A stretch of 64,000 bases of DNA from JABFRG01 sp038210445 (GTDB taxonomy: Bacteria > Myxococcota_A > Polyangia > Polyangiales > Polyangiaceae), in assembly GCA_038210445.1 (NCBI GenBank), contig JBBQWQ010000015.1, forward strand, positions 1-64,000, read 5' to 3'. The notes beneath the pieces were generated by a model, which was given only the letters and a program-made list of their open reading frames with translations, had not been told where the DNA came from and did no database searches. Below, one piece after another: positions 8,553 to 17,531 of the stretch. Both the position numbers and the translations under genes were made by a program. Every line of letters begins with the position of its first letter. Position 1 is the stretch's first letter.

Positions 8553-9281
8553 TTAGCGGCGCGCCCTCTGGCGCTCTTCGATATCGGCCTCGGCGTCGTC
8601 TGTTTCTGGCTCCGCAGCGACGCGCACCGGCGACGCGGCGACCGGCGCGGCTTCATCGTCTTCGGGCAGCGGGGCCGGCTTGCGAGCAAGCGCAAAGGCA
8701 GCGCCGGCCAGGCACAGGGTGTACGCCGCGAGCGTCGCCGTGAGCGCCCCCATGGAGGCCAGATGGTACGTTCCGTAGGGCGCCTGCGTCGACCACGGCA
8801 AAAGGAGGGTAGCCGTGAGGGTGGCGCCGGCGGCGAGCAGAGAGACGAGCGCGCTGGCGTATCGCGCGGCGTGCGCACGCAGAAGGAGCCCCATGACCAA
8901 GGCGATGGGCACTGCGAAGACGCCGGCGCCCTGTACCGCGTCGAGCCACCACGGGTAGAGATGGGCGTTGCGGGAGAGGTCGAAAACGAACGGGTAGCCG
9001 ACGAGCGGAATGGCCGCGGCCAAGAAAAACGATAGAAACGCGGCCGCCGCTACCGACCGGGGAACGGGTAGCTGCCGCCGCTCGGTGACGCGACCCACTC
9101 GGTACGCGCCGCCGCCCGCCACCGGCACCTCGACCACCGCGCTACCCCAATCGCGGCGCCACGTTTTGCGGGCGAGCACGTACGACGCGGGCGCCGCACC
9201 CACCGTGCACAGCGCAAAGAAAACCAGCTCCGACGCGTTTGGAGGCTCCTCCGGGGCGAGCGGGGTGACAGCGTCGGGCAT
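8553..9281 (-). CDS. Integral membrane protein
   Basis: 242-residue protein with about five hydrophobic segments: 20-37, 75-97 (AAFLSFFLAAAIPLVGYPFV), 116-133, 142-160 and 170-195. A short basic loop (RKTWRRDW) and a charged cytosolic tail rich in Glu/Asp/Ala follow. No catalytic motif or known family is evident. It sits alone between the convergent DCC gene and the downstream M48-like gene, which lies on the same strand behind an 80-base gap on its 5' side. Confidence 0.75.
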   Translation of the reverse strand: MPDAVTPLAPEEPPNASELVFFALCTVGAAPASYVLARKTWRRDWGSAVVEVPVAGGGAYRVGRVTERRQLPVPRSVAAAAFLSFFLAAAIPLVGYPFVFDLSRNAHLYPWWLDAVQGAGVFAVPIALVMGLLLRAHAARYASALVSLLAAGATLTATLLLPWSTQAPYGTYHLASMGALTATLAAYTLCLAGAAFALARKPAPLPEDDEAAPVAASPVRVAAEPETDDAEADIEERQRARR

Positions 9282-9361
9282 TGGCTACACGATACTATGC
9301 CGATTTCGGGAAAGAAACGCACCGTTATGCATGCACACTGCACGCAACAGGTCGCGACCGC

Positions 9362-10975
9362 TCACCACTCGAGCACCTCCGGGGTGACGGCCGCGGCATC
9401 GGGTGCAGGCGCAGGGGGCTGTTCGGGCGCGGCCGCGACAGCTACCTGTTGGGGCGCCCGGGCGCCGGCCAGGAACTTCAACAGCTGCTGGCGTGCGGCG
9501 GCGTGGTCCAGCGTCTCTGCCGCGAGGTCGAGCAACGTCTGCCGATCTTCGTCGCGAACCATCACCAGCGGAGTGACGAGGCCGCCCTCGAGCTTGCCGC
9601 CGACCTCGTAGAGCGCGCCGAGGGCAAAGGCCACCACCACGTCGAGGAACGCCGTACGCGCCATTGCGTAACGCACCGCCGGATAGGCATCGGGCTCCAG
9701 CGCCTCGACCACCCGCATCACTTCGCCGCTGTCGACCGTCGCAAGGAGCCGCTTGAGCATCGAGCGATACGACGCCGCACGGTCGGCTCGCCCCACGACC
9801 GCCTCGAGCGTGAACGCGTAGCGCTGCGCGGCCGCCGCATAGCGCGGGACGTAAACGTATTCGGCGATCTGCGTCCAGCCGAGCCGCGAGGGCGAGCGTG
9901 CCACGCCTCGGCCGCTCATCCACAGGTGCTCCAGCAGCTCGTCGGGCTCCCGGAGAAGATCGAGGCAACCTCGTGCGTCTGGCTCCCCGCCGACCGTTGA
10001 AGCACGGAACCGCGCCAGCCGCTCGGCCAGCGTCGGGTACGCGTCGAAGGGACCGCCATGCGCCGACATCAGTGCATGCTGCAAGTGTTCCCGCTCCCGC
10101 GCCGAGTAGAAGCCCTCCCGAAACGCGAGGAACCCGGGAGCCACCTGGTCCGGGTGGTAGCCAGCCGTCACCACCGCGTCTACTTCCTGGTCGTACCGCG
10201 CCACCATCGCCGCCGCCTCGGTCACCTTGGAGATGGCGGTGGCAGCAGCCACGGAGCCCGCAATCTGCGCTGCCACCTCGTCTGCCGCCACCTCCTGCAA
10301 GCGGCTGCCCTTGAGCGAGACGCGAAGGTAAAAGCGCAGATACACCTTGATGGGGAATGACGCCACCGTGCGACCCGCCTGGGCAATGGCCGACAGCGAG
10401 CTGGGGCGCTCCATGGCCGCGTGCACGGCGAGCATGTAGCGCCGGGCGCGGTCGACCAGAGGCGCGGCGCCCGAGTGGCCGACGACGAATCGCCCGAGCT
10501 CGTGGGCGAAGACACTCCGAAGCTCGTCGCGCTGAAGCACCTGCAGAAGGGGTGCGCCCACGCCCATGACGCGCCGGGACCCGATGCCAAGGAAGCCGCC
10601 CACCTGGACCACGTAGGCGCTGGCGCCGCGCTCGAGGTAGATCTCGGTCGGCGCCTCGGTGCCCACTTCGTCTGCCACCTGGCGCACCATCGCATAGAGC
10701 CCGGGTGCCACCTTCTCGTGGAGCGAGATGCCCTTGCTACGAAACGGAGGCGTCCAGAAGTCGAGGGCGCTCCCGAAGATGGCGAGGAGCACCGCGCCCG
10801 ACGCGACGATCGGCAGTAGCGAGATGCGGCCCGACGCGACGATTAGGGCGATATTGACGACGACGATGCCGGCCACCATCGCCAGGAGCAAGACGAAGAA
10901 GCCGCCAAGGAGGGCCAGCTCGAGGAGCGCACGCCCCCACGTACTTCCGTGACCGAACCGCTTGCGCCCACCCAT
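9362..10975 (-). CDS. M48-like membrane metallopeptidase homologue with altered zinc motif
   Basis: 537-residue protein of the HtpX/Ste24 (M48) type. Two N-terminal membrane segments (about 17-45 and 50-70) are followed by the peptidase core. The zinc motif reads HELGR at residues 158-162 instead of HExxH, so the second His ligand is Arg162. The next His (VVGHSG) is six residues further on. The third ligand region ExxAD is kept (Glu228, EVAADE). The C-terminal 250 residues are helical with a Pro/Ala-rich tail. It could be an inactive homologue or use a shifted ligand. The ATG at 10975 is chosen because everything upstream in frame lacks similarity and is Arg/Ala-rich. It is transcribed divergently from the next lipoprotein. 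Confidence 0.82.
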   Translation of the reverse strand: MGGRKRFGHGSTWGRALLELALLGGFFVLLLAMVAGIVVVNIALIVASGRISLLPIVASGAVLLAIFGSALDFWTPPFRSKGISLHEKVAPGLYAMVRQVADEVGTEAPTEIYLERGASAYVVQVGGFLGIGSRRVMGVGAPLLQVLQRDELRSVFAHELGRFVVGHSGAAPLVDRARRYMLAVHAAMERPSSLSAIAQAGRTVASFPIKVYLRFYLRVSLKGSRLQEVAADEVAAQIAGSVAAATAISKVTEAAAMVARYDQEVDAVVTAGYHPDQVAPGFLAFREGFYSAREREHLQHALMSAHGGPFDAYPTLAERLARFRASTVGGEPDARGCLDLLREPDELLEHLWMSGRGVARSPSRLGWTQIAEYVYVPRYAAAAQRYAFTLEAVVGRADRAASYRSMLKRLLATVDSGEVMRVVEALEPDAYPAVRYAMARTAFLDVVVAFALGALYEVGGKLEGGLVTPLVMVRDEDRQTLLDLAAETLDHAAARQQLLKFLAGARAPQQVAVAAAPEQPPAPAPDAAAVTPEVLEW

Positions 10976-11143
10976 CTTTGCACCCCACCCTTCCACGCTC
11001 GACGTTCGACGTGCCCGCGTGGCACGTGAAGGCGGGAGTAGCCCAAGTTCGGCCCGGGGTAAAGCGGGTCTCGGACACGCCCACCATGTGCGACGCCGCC
11101 CCCGCGGGAGCTCGGTGGCCGGGCATGCTACTTTGAGCCTTCC

Positions 11144-12097
11144 ATGTCCAAGGTCCGCATCGTTCAGGTCACCGCCGGGCTGGGTCTGGTCATCGCCGCG
11201 TGCTCGAGCGCAGAACGACCGCCGTTCTACGTCGCGACCTCGGTGCCCACGGAGGGCGGCGCCAGCTCGAGCGGCACCATCCCGCCGCGAACCGGCCCTG
11301 CCGAGGAGTTCATCAAGAGCTATTGCGGCCTGGTCGGCGCGTGCTGCACCGGCTACGGACGCAGCACCGATGGCTCGCCCTGCCGCGCCTTCGTCGATCA
11401 AGGCGGCGCGTTCGACCCGCTGCGCGCGCGCTCGTGCCTCGATCAGTTCACCGCGACGACCAAGCTTCACCCACTCGCCTGCGCCAACTTTCAGTCGCCC
11501 GACTGCGTGCTCTTGCAGCGCGGCGCTGCGGCGCTCGGCGCCACCTGCAGTCGCGACACCGACTGCGCGCCTTCGGATGCAGGCATCCCGCGCTGCCGAT
11601 CGGTGTGCGTGCTCGAGCGTCGCGGCAACCCGGGCGACGCGTGCACCCGCACCTTTGCGCTCGATGGTGGGCAGAGCCTACTGAACAGCGCGGTCGAGGC
11701 AGAGGGCTACACCATCTGCTGGGAAAAGGACGGCCTCGTCTGCGACGCCGCGACCAAGCGGTGCGGTCCGTTGCACGAGCTGGGGAAGCCCTGCGATCCC
11801 TTCCAGCTCGAGTGCGGATCAGACGCTTGGTGCCCGCAGACCGCAGGCTCCACTTGCTCGGCCCCCCTCTCTACCGGGGGTGAGTGCCTGACCACCACGC
11901 CGGTGCCGCAAGGCCACTACTGCGAGAACGGCGGCTACTGCGATGCCGCCGCGAGGAAGTGCAAGGCCCTCGATCCGGTGGGCGCAGACTGCACGCAAAC
12001 GGAGGGCTTCAAGTGCGCAAGCGGAACGTGCAACGGCAGCAGCAAATGCGCCACTCCGGTGGAGCCGAAGGACCTGGCAGGCTGCGGCTCGCGCTAG
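11144..12097 (+). CDS. Cys-rich lipoprotein
   Basis: 317-residue lipoprotein. The lipobox VIAAC places the lipid on Cys20, followed by a Thr/Pro/Ser spacer. The mature domain has more than 20 Cys spaced in small loops (YCGLVGACC, CSRDTDCAPSDAG, CRSVCVLERRGNPGDAC, CGPLHELGKPCD, CENGGYCD), the Dickkopf/EGF-like pattern common in myxobacterial exported proteins. Disulfide-rich extracellular binding module; no enzyme motif. The same-strand lectin-like lipoprotein follows after 29 bases, so the two are probably co-transcribed. Confidence 0.85.
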   Translation: MSKVRIVQVTAGLGLVIAACSSAERPPFYVATSVPTEGGASSSGTIPPRTGPAEEFIKSYCGLVGACCTGYGRSTDGSPCRAFVDQGGAFDPLRARSCLDQFTATTKLHPLACANFQSPDCVLLQRGAAALGATCSRDTDCAPSDAGIPRCRSVCVLERRGNPGDACTRTFALDGGQSLLNSAVEAEGYTICWEKDGLVCDAATKRCGPLHELGKPCDPFQLECGSDAWCPQTAGSTCSAPLSTGGECLTTTPVPQGHYCENGGYCDAAARKCKALDPVGADCTQTEGFKCASGTCNGSSKCATPVEPKDLAGCGSR

Positions 12098-12126
12098 CGC
12101 GCCGTTCGTGGAATGCTGCGGACGTC

Positions 12127-12783
12127 ATGAACCGCACGCCTTTCGCGCTTCCAGCATTCGTCGTCCTCCTCGCGTGCTCCAGCGATGCGGCGCCCGCCGC
12201 TCCCAGCGACGCAGGTGTCGACCGCGCCGCGCCGCTCGGCGATGCGAGCGCCGAAGGAGGGAGCACCTCCGACGCCCGCCCGCCCGCGGGCCCGCACCTT
12301 GTGTTCGTCTCCACCACCACCGGGGCCGGGAGCACCTGGGGCGCCCACGCTGGCGACGCGATCTGCGGCAAGGACGCCAAGGCCGCGGGGCTCGGCGACC
12401 GCTCGTTTGTGGCGTGGATCTCCACCGCCGGCGATCTCGCGATCGATCGCCTTCCCGATGGCATGGCCTGGTACGTCCCCAGCGCCCAGGCCCCCGGCCC
12501 CGCCACGCAAGCGTTTGCGAGCCGGGCCGCGCTCCGCACCAGCCCTCCGGCGGTCGCCATCAATCGCCTCGCCGGCGGCGGCGCCGCTCCTCTCCGTACC
12601 GTGTGGACGGGCCTCGATCAGTCGCGCAACGCCGCACTCGACTGCGACGGCTGGCGCCTCGGAAACGTCTCCTTCGCCGGCAACGTCGGCATCGTCGCGT
12701 CGACCTCCGAGACCTGGACCGCGCAAGATGCGGTGGCCTGCGACGCGGAGCTCCCGGTGTACTGCTTCGACGTCACGCCCTGA
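12127..12783 (+). CDS. Lectin-like lipoprotein (endostatin/DUF1554-type fold)
   Basis: 218-residue lipoprotein. The lipobox VLLAC is followed by an Asp/Ala/Ser spacer. The mature domain begins HLVFVSTTT and has a Gly-Ala-Asp-Ala-x-Cys-like element (AGDAICGKDAKAAGL), FVAWIS, VWTGLDQSRN, LDCDGW, and ends CDAELPVYCF. This order matches the DUF1554 / collagen NC10 endostatin-like (C-type-lectin-like) domains found in Leptospira and myxobacterial surface proteins. A surface ligand-binding role is inferred. The ATG at 12127 puts 16 residues before the lipobox; it follows the Cys-rich lipoprotein gene. Confidence 0.75.
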   Translation: MNRTPFALPAFVVLLACSSDAAPAAPSDAGVDRAAPLGDASAEGGSTSDARPPAGPHLVFVSTTTGAGSTWGAHAGDAICGKDAKAAGLGDRSFVAWISTAGDLAIDRLPDGMAWYVPSAQAPGPATQAFASRAALRTSPPAVAINRLAGGGAAPLRTVWTGLDQSRNAALDCDGWRLGNVSFAGNVGIVASTSETWTAQDAVACDAELPVYCFDVTP

Positions 12784-12914
12784 GCCGCGCCCGCAGCATG
12801 CAAGCCTGGGGTCGTCCGAACGGGCGACACGCGGGCTCGTCAGATCGGCGGCGCTGGCGGCGCATGCGCTCCTGAACGATAGGCGGCACCGCCGCAAAGC
12901 TCAGGAGCCTCTTT

Positions 12915-13259
12915 ATGATCCGTACGTACCCTCCGCGATTGCATCCTGTTGTGTCGGCCCTTGCACTGAACTGGATACGATGGACCACGACCCTCACCAC
13001 CTGCGCTCTCTTTGTCGGGTGCGCGATGACCCCGGGCGAGCAGCCGGAAGCGGACGTGGGATCCCAGACTGCCGCGTTGAGCACCGATCTCACGAGCCCG
13101 CCTCCGCCGCCTCCACCGCCCACCGCGCCCGACGAGATTACGAGTCGACCGCGAACCGAGGAGCTCCACGGGGGCTGCAACCACAACACGAGCTGCAGGG
13201 CAAACTGCGAATGGTGTGGCATTCGCTACTGTACGTGCCGCTTGAAGGGCGTTCCTTGA
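12915..13259 (+). CDS. Small proline-rich, Cys-rich lipoprotein
   Basis: 114-residue putative lipoprotein. The N-region is long (about 25 residues) before the hydrophobic stretch and lipobox LFVGC (Cys36). A run of eight prolines (residues 62-69) forms a rigid stalk, and the C-terminal 28 residues hold six Cys in GGCNHNTSCRANCEWCG and CTC, a knottin-like spacing. A Shine-Dalgarno AGGAG lies seven bases before the ATG, which supports the start. Likely a stalked, disulfide-knotted surface peptide; no homologue recognised. The next gene begins 15 bases downstream. Confidence 0.7.
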   Translation: MIRTYPPRLHPVVSALALNWIRWTTTLTTCALFVGCAMTPGEQPEADVGSQTAALSTDLTSPPPPPPPPTAPDEITSRPRTEELHGGCNHNTSCRANCEWCGIRYCTCRLKGVP

Positions 13260-13274
13260 GGTAGATTCCCCCGC

Positions 13275-15950
13275 ATGCGGGCATGGTGGAAGCACTCGAG
13301 CGTGGCGCTCCTGGCGGCGCTCGCCATGAGCCCGGTCCGGCCGGTGCAGGTCCGGGCCGCGCTCTCGGTGGAGCTCTCCGGTTGCGCCGCAGTGCGAAGC
13401 GATGGCACCTGCGAGCGGCCCGACGACGGAAGTCTCCGCATCTGGGTGCCCGGCGCGGCGCCCACGGCGGTGCGCATCGACGGACGCGACGTGCCCGCGA
13501 AGCCCACCCCCGTCGACGGCGGCACGCGCATCACCCTCGACGTGCGCGCGGCGACCACCGTGGAGGTCGAGACCGCGGCCGGCGCTGCCTTGGTGCACCT
13601 CGCCGCCGCTTCGGTTCCCGGATGGGCTACCGAGGCCGCAAAGGAACGGTCGCGCGGTGACCAGGTCGCGGCGCGGGAGCTGGCGACTCCATGGTTGCGC
13701 GATCCGAGCGCCGCCGCCCGAGCGCGTGCCAAGAGCATCGTAGCGCGGGTGGAGCTCTCGCTCGGGCATGTGGGCGAGGCGGTTCGTCTCCTTCGCGAAT
13801 CGAGCGCCGAGGCGCGCGCTGCGGGGCGCCTCTCCGAAGCCGTAGACGACGCGCTCGCGCTCTCGTTCGCGCTCTCGCAGCGCGCCGGCGACTTCGCCGA
13901 GGCAGGGCGAGAGCTCGACCGCCTCGAGCCCTGGGCCGAGCCCTACGCCGAAGGTCGGGCGCGCGTACCCTACTACCGCGCGCTGGTCGCCTCGGCGCTG
14001 GGCGACGTACGCACGGCCATGCATCTCCTGCGCGAAGCTGGCCTGCGCGCCGGACGCTTGGGGCTTGTGCGCCTGAGCTGGAGCGTGCGCAACGAGTGGG
14101 CACTTTCTCTCGAGCGGGCCGGGCGTAGGACCGAGGCGCTGGCGGAGCTCTCCACCTTGGCAGGCACCGACGATCCGGCGATCACCGCGTGCGATCGCGC
14201 AAACGCTCTGCTCAACGTGGGCTTCGCGACGCTGGCCCAGTCGCAAGAGGCGGCGGGACCCTGTCGCACGGGGCGCACGCGGCGCGCGCGGGCAGACGCG
14301 GCGGTGCCCTGGCTTCTCGCGTCGCTCGATCTCTCCGAAAGGCAATGTCGTGACGCGCACCGCACTGCGCTTTTGCACGTGCTTTTGGGCGACGCAGCGC
14401 TCCAAGCAGGCCGGCTCGCCGAAGCCGAGCAGGAGCAAAGGCGCGCCGATTTCCACGAAGCGAGCAACGCGCTTCGTCGCGACGCCCTCGACCTCGACGC
14501 CCGCATCACGCTGGCGGGCGGCGACGGCCGCGGGGCACGGGCGAAGTACGAGCGTTTGGTGGCCCTCGCCCGGGCGACCGGCAGGCTCGACGACGAGCGG
14601 CGCGCGCACGAGGGCATCGGCCTGGCGCTGGAGCGGGAAGGCCGGCCCGTCGAGGCCATCGCCGCATTCGTGGCCGCCGAAGCGCTGCTGGGGCCCGCGA
14701 GCGTGCTCCTGCCGATCGGAGAGGCGTCGTCGTTCCAGGGCACACGCGAGACCGCGTCGCGCGCCCGTGTCGAGCTTCTGCTGCGGAGCGGCAAGGTGGC
14801 CGATGCGTTGGCCGCTGCCCGGACCGCACGCACCCAGGTGCTGGCGAACCTCGCATCGTTCGAAGGCGTCGCCGTCCTCTCCCCCGGCGATCGCCAGCGC
14901 TGGACGGCGGCTATCGAGCGCTATCGTTCGGAGCGCCGAGCCCTCGACGCCGCCAGCGGGCGCGACTGGGAGCTTGCGACGAGCGAGCTTGGCGAGGTGC
15001 AGCGCACGCGGGCGGAAGCGCTTGGGCGTCTTCGCGCGGCACTCGAGTCAGCCATGGCGACCCTGCCGCGCGCGATACCGTCGCCGAAGCCACTCGCCGG
15101 CCCCGGAGAGACGACCCTGTTCGCCATGACCGCGCGCTCCGATCTGCTGCTCTTCGTCGGTGAGGGCGCAGCGCTGCGGGCCGCTCGCGTTGCGCTCGAT
15201 GCTCGAGCCTCGCCTGCCGAAGCGGCGCAGGCGCTGGTGCGGGCAGGCGCCCCGGAGCTCGACCGCGCCCAGGCCGTTCGCATCGTCACCTCCGCCGACC
15301 TCTCGTGCGTCGACCTCCACGCGGAGCCGGTCGCCAGCGGCGCGCCGCTAGGGCTTTCCGCTCGGGTGACCTACGGGATGGACCTGGGCGAGGAGGCACC
15401 CACCGCGCGCGACGCACGGGGCCTGGTGATCTCCGACACCCGCGACGACCTTCCGCTGGCGCGCGACGAAGGCCAGATGGTCGCGACGCAGATGCAGGCC
15501 CGGATGCCCGTCGTCCATCTGGGCGGCAAGGGCGCCACCGCCGCCGCGGTGCTCGACGAGCTGGGGCGAGCCACGCTGTTTCACTACGCCGGCCACGCGC
15601 GGGAGATCGACGACGAGCTCGTTCTGCCGCTCGCCTCTGCGGGCCAGCTGACCACCTCGGACATCCTGGCGCTACCGGCGTCACCCGAACGGGTGATCCT
15701 CTCCGCGTGCGAAGCTGGCCGCGTGCGCCCCAACGGCCTCGCCGTGGGCCTGGGGCTGGTGCAGGCCTTCCTCAAGAAGGGCGCGCGCGAGGTGCTGGCT
15801 CCCACCAGGCCGGTGCACGATCGGCTCGCGCTCACCCTGGCCGAGGCGCTGGCCGGGCAGAACGGCGCGGTGGACTTCGGCGCTGCCTTGGCGCGCCTCG
15901 GCGCAACGCCGGGCGGCGACTGGTCCGCGTACCGCATTTGGAGACGTTGA
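13275..15950 (+). CDS. Exported TPR-CHAT domain protein
   Basis: 891-residue protein with an N-terminal signal peptide (VALLAALAMSPVRPVQVRA). A beta domain (about 30-115) is followed by helical TPR-like repeats (about 120-540) and a C-terminal CHAT domain (about 620-891). The caspase-like dyad is intact: His774 in FHYAGHA and Cys812 in ILSACEAG. CHAT proteases of the clan CD fold cut after activation by partner proteins in several bacterial defence and signalling systems, almost always in the cytosol. An exported version is less usual. It follows the small Pro-rich lipoprotein by 15 bases and is followed by another lipoprotein gene. Confidence 0.9.
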   Translation: MRAWWKHSSVALLAALAMSPVRPVQVRAALSVELSGCAAVRSDGTCERPDDGSLRIWVPGAAPTAVRIDGRDVPAKPTPVDGGTRITLDVRAATTVEVETAAGAALVHLAAASVPGWATEAAKERSRGDQVAARELATPWLRDPSAAARARAKSIVARVELSLGHVGEAVRLLRESSAEARAAGRLSEAVDDALALSFALSQRAGDFAEAGRELDRLEPWAEPYAEGRARVPYYRALVASALGDVRTAMHLLREAGLRAGRLGLVRLSWSVRNEWALSLERAGRRTEALAELSTLAGTDDPAITACDRANALLNVGFATLAQSQEAAGPCRTGRTRRARADAAVPWLLASLDLSERQCRDAHRTALLHVLLGDAALQAGRLAEAEQEQRRADFHEASNALRRDALDLDARITLAGGDGRGARAKYERLVALARATGRLDDERRAHEGIGLALEREGRPVEAIAAFVAAEALLGPASVLLPIGEASSFQGTRETASRARVELLLRSGKVADALAAARTARTQVLANLASFEGVAVLSPGDRQRWTAAIERYRSERRALDAASGRDWELATSELGEVQRTRAEALGRLRAALESAMATLPRAIPSPKPLAGPGETTLFAMTARSDLLLFVGEGAALRAARVALDARASPAEAAQALVRAGAPELDRAQAVRIVTSADLSCVDLHAEPVASGAPLGLSARVTYGMDLGEEAPTARDARGLVISDTRDDLPLARDEGQMVATQMQARMPVVHLGGKGATAAAVLDELGRATLFHYAGHAREIDDELVLPLASAGQLTTSDILALPASPERVILSACEAGRVRPNGLAVGLGLVQAFLKKGAREVLAPTRPVHDRLALTLAEALAGQNGAVDFGAALARLGATPGGDWSAYRIWRR

Positions 15951-16018
15951 GGTTCCGCGCGGCCGCCGTAGCTTGAACCACCCAAGGCGCGAGGGACGCG
16001 CCACTATCGGAGGATGCC

Positions 16019-16774
16019 TTGCGAACCAACGACGTCGTGCGTCTCGTGCTTGTTGCCACCACACTCGCCACCGGCTGCGCGGTGAATGGAACGGACGAAG
16101 ATGTGGCCGAGCGCAAAGACGGCCTCAACCTCGCGGCGCAACCTTTGGCTCCGCGTCGCCTGATGCGCGCCAAGGTGCCGGGCTGTCCGGTCCTCTCCGG
16201 CTCCGGCGGCAGCTGGAGCGGGGCGCCGGTCTTCGCCACGGCGCTCGGTCCCAATCCGGATTTTTGCGCCTATGTGTGGTCGAGCTCCACGAGCGCTCCG
16301 CCCGACGAAGGCCGCCTCGGCGCAGCGGCCATGCCCGACCCGGCATGGGGGAAGCAGTACGTGGTCACCGACGCGCGGCCGTCGAACCGCAGCGCGCAGG
16401 CCACCACGCTCCGCCGTCGAAGCAGGCCGATAGCGCCCACCCGCTCCGGTGCGTCGTCGGGAAGCTCAAGCGGCCTCGTGCTCGCGGGCGGCGCTTCAAC
16501 GCCGGTCCAGGCCCCCGCGGCCGCCGGCAGCTTCGGCATCGCCATCGATCCCGTGCCCGAAGGCTCCAGCAACTGCGAGGTATGCGGCGGTGGCGACTTC
16601 CCCGGCGACGCCTTCATCTGGTTCGTCGTTCCGCCCGAGGCCATCGGCGGTGGCATTCTGAGCATCGACACCAACGTGGGAACCTACGACATCGGCCCGG
16701 TCACCGAGCAGGTGTTCTACGCGGCGGCGCCGCTGGGGCTCGTCGGCCACGTCACGGTGCACTGGGGGCTCTAG
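16019..16774 (+). CDS. Lipoprotein of unknown function
   Basis: 251-residue lipoprotein starting at TTG; a GGAGG Shine-Dalgarno six bases upstream decides the start. The lipobox is LATGC (Cys20). The mature part has a basic segment around residues 125-140, Cys pairs (CPVLSGSGG, CEVCGGGDFPG) and a beta-rich C-terminus (GTYDIGPVTEQVFYAAAPLG). Family not recognised. Its last 23 bases overlap the end of the convergent sigma-partner gene, and the overlap contains the first unit of a 15-bp tandem repeat. Confidence 0.7.
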   Translation: MRTNDVVRLVLVATTLATGCAVNGTDEDVAERKDGLNLAAQPLAPRRLMRAKVPGCPVLSGSGGSWSGAPVFATALGPNPDFCAYVWSSSTSAPPDEGRLGAAAMPDPAWGKQYVVTDARPSNRSAQATTLRRRSRPIAPTRSGASSGSSSGLVLAGGASTPVQAPAAAGSFGIAIDPVPEGSSNCEVCGGGDFPGDAFIWFVVPPEAIGGGILSIDTNVGTYDIGPVTEQVFYAAAPLGLVGHVTVHWGL

Positions 16775-17531
16775 TCACCGGCACAACGGTCACTGGCACC
16801 ACGGTCACTGGCACCACCACCCGGCGAAGATCGTCCCGAGACTGCGCCTCGCGGAGCGTCTCGGGCACCCGATCGCCCACCAGCAGGGTCACGCTCCAAG
16901 GGGCAGCGGCGTCGCCTGCAGACCCGAGCAAGGCGTCGGCGCGCCCCACCACGCGCGCCGTCCCCTGCGCCGAGATCTCCACCACGAGGGTGCGCACGAG
17001 GTCGCCCTTCGCGGCAAAGGCGCGGGCCTCCAGCGGGCGCTTCACCGGCTCGGCGGGGCGCAGGACGATCTCGAGCTCACCATCGCCGCGAACCACCAGC
17101 GGCGCTTCCGGTGCGCCCGGCGGAGGCTCACTCCGCCACACCTGTGTGCCCCCCCGAACCGATGCGCTGTACGCGGGCAGCGGATCTTTTCGCAAGCCCA
17201 CGAAGAGCGCGAGCGATGCGGCCAGGAGCAGTGCGGAGACCACGCCGGCGCGGGCCAGCAGCGGCCGACGGCGAACCTCCGCGCCTTGGAAGCGGGCATC
17301 CCGCGGCGCGGCGTCGCGGGCCTCGACTTCGCGCAGCTCCGGGCGCGCACGCTTCGGGCGCGGCTCCGCCTGCGCGGCCGAGGGTGCACCGAGCGCATCG
17401 AGGGCGGCGACGACCATGCGCTCCTTCGCAGCTTCGTCGAGCGCCGGCGCGACCTCGGCGGCGCTGTCGCTATGGCGATCGCGCTCGCGCCGACCGGCCC
17501 GGCCCAAGGCCTTGAGGAATTCGTCGCTCAT
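16752..17531 (-). CDS. Membrane-anchored partner of ECF sigma factor (putative anti-sigma)
   Basis: 259-residue single-TM protein. A cytosolic N-terminal half (about 1-95; helical, Ala/Arg/Glu-rich) is followed by one TM segment (about 97-115, GVVSALLLAASLALFVGL) and a periplasmic beta-rich domain. The C-terminus consists of three VVPVT repeats. The gene starts within the stop codon of the ECF sigma gene (ATGA, 17528-17531). This geometry is the usual one for a sigma/anti-sigma pair, but no zinc-anti-sigma H-x3-C-x2-C motif is visible. The anti-sigma role is therefore an inference from context. Confidence 0.65.
   Translation of the reverse strand: MSDEFLKALGRAGRRERDRHSDSAAEVAPALDEAAKERMVVAALDALGAPSAAQAEPRPKRARPELREVEARDAAPRDARFQGAEVRRRPLLARAGVVSALLLAASLALFVGLRKDPLPAYSASVRGGTQVWRSEPPPGAPEAPLVVRGDGELEIVLRPAEPVKRPLEARAFAAKGDLVRTLVVEISAQGTARVVGRADALLGSAGDAAAPWSVTLLVGDRVPETLREAQSRDDLRRVVVPVTVVPVTVVPVTRAPSAP
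16774..16818. repeat. Three-unit 15-bp tandem repeat
   Basis: GTCAC(C/T)GGCAC(A/C)AC(G/C) repeats three times, encoding the three VVPVT units at the C-terminus of the sigma-partner protein. The first base of the first unit is also the last base of the convergent lipoprotein stop codon. Confidence 0.8.

Noticed and set aside
10976..11470. N-terminal extension of the M48-like protein
   Set aside because: The extension is Arg/Ala-rich and overlaps a convincing lipoprotein gene on the other strand.
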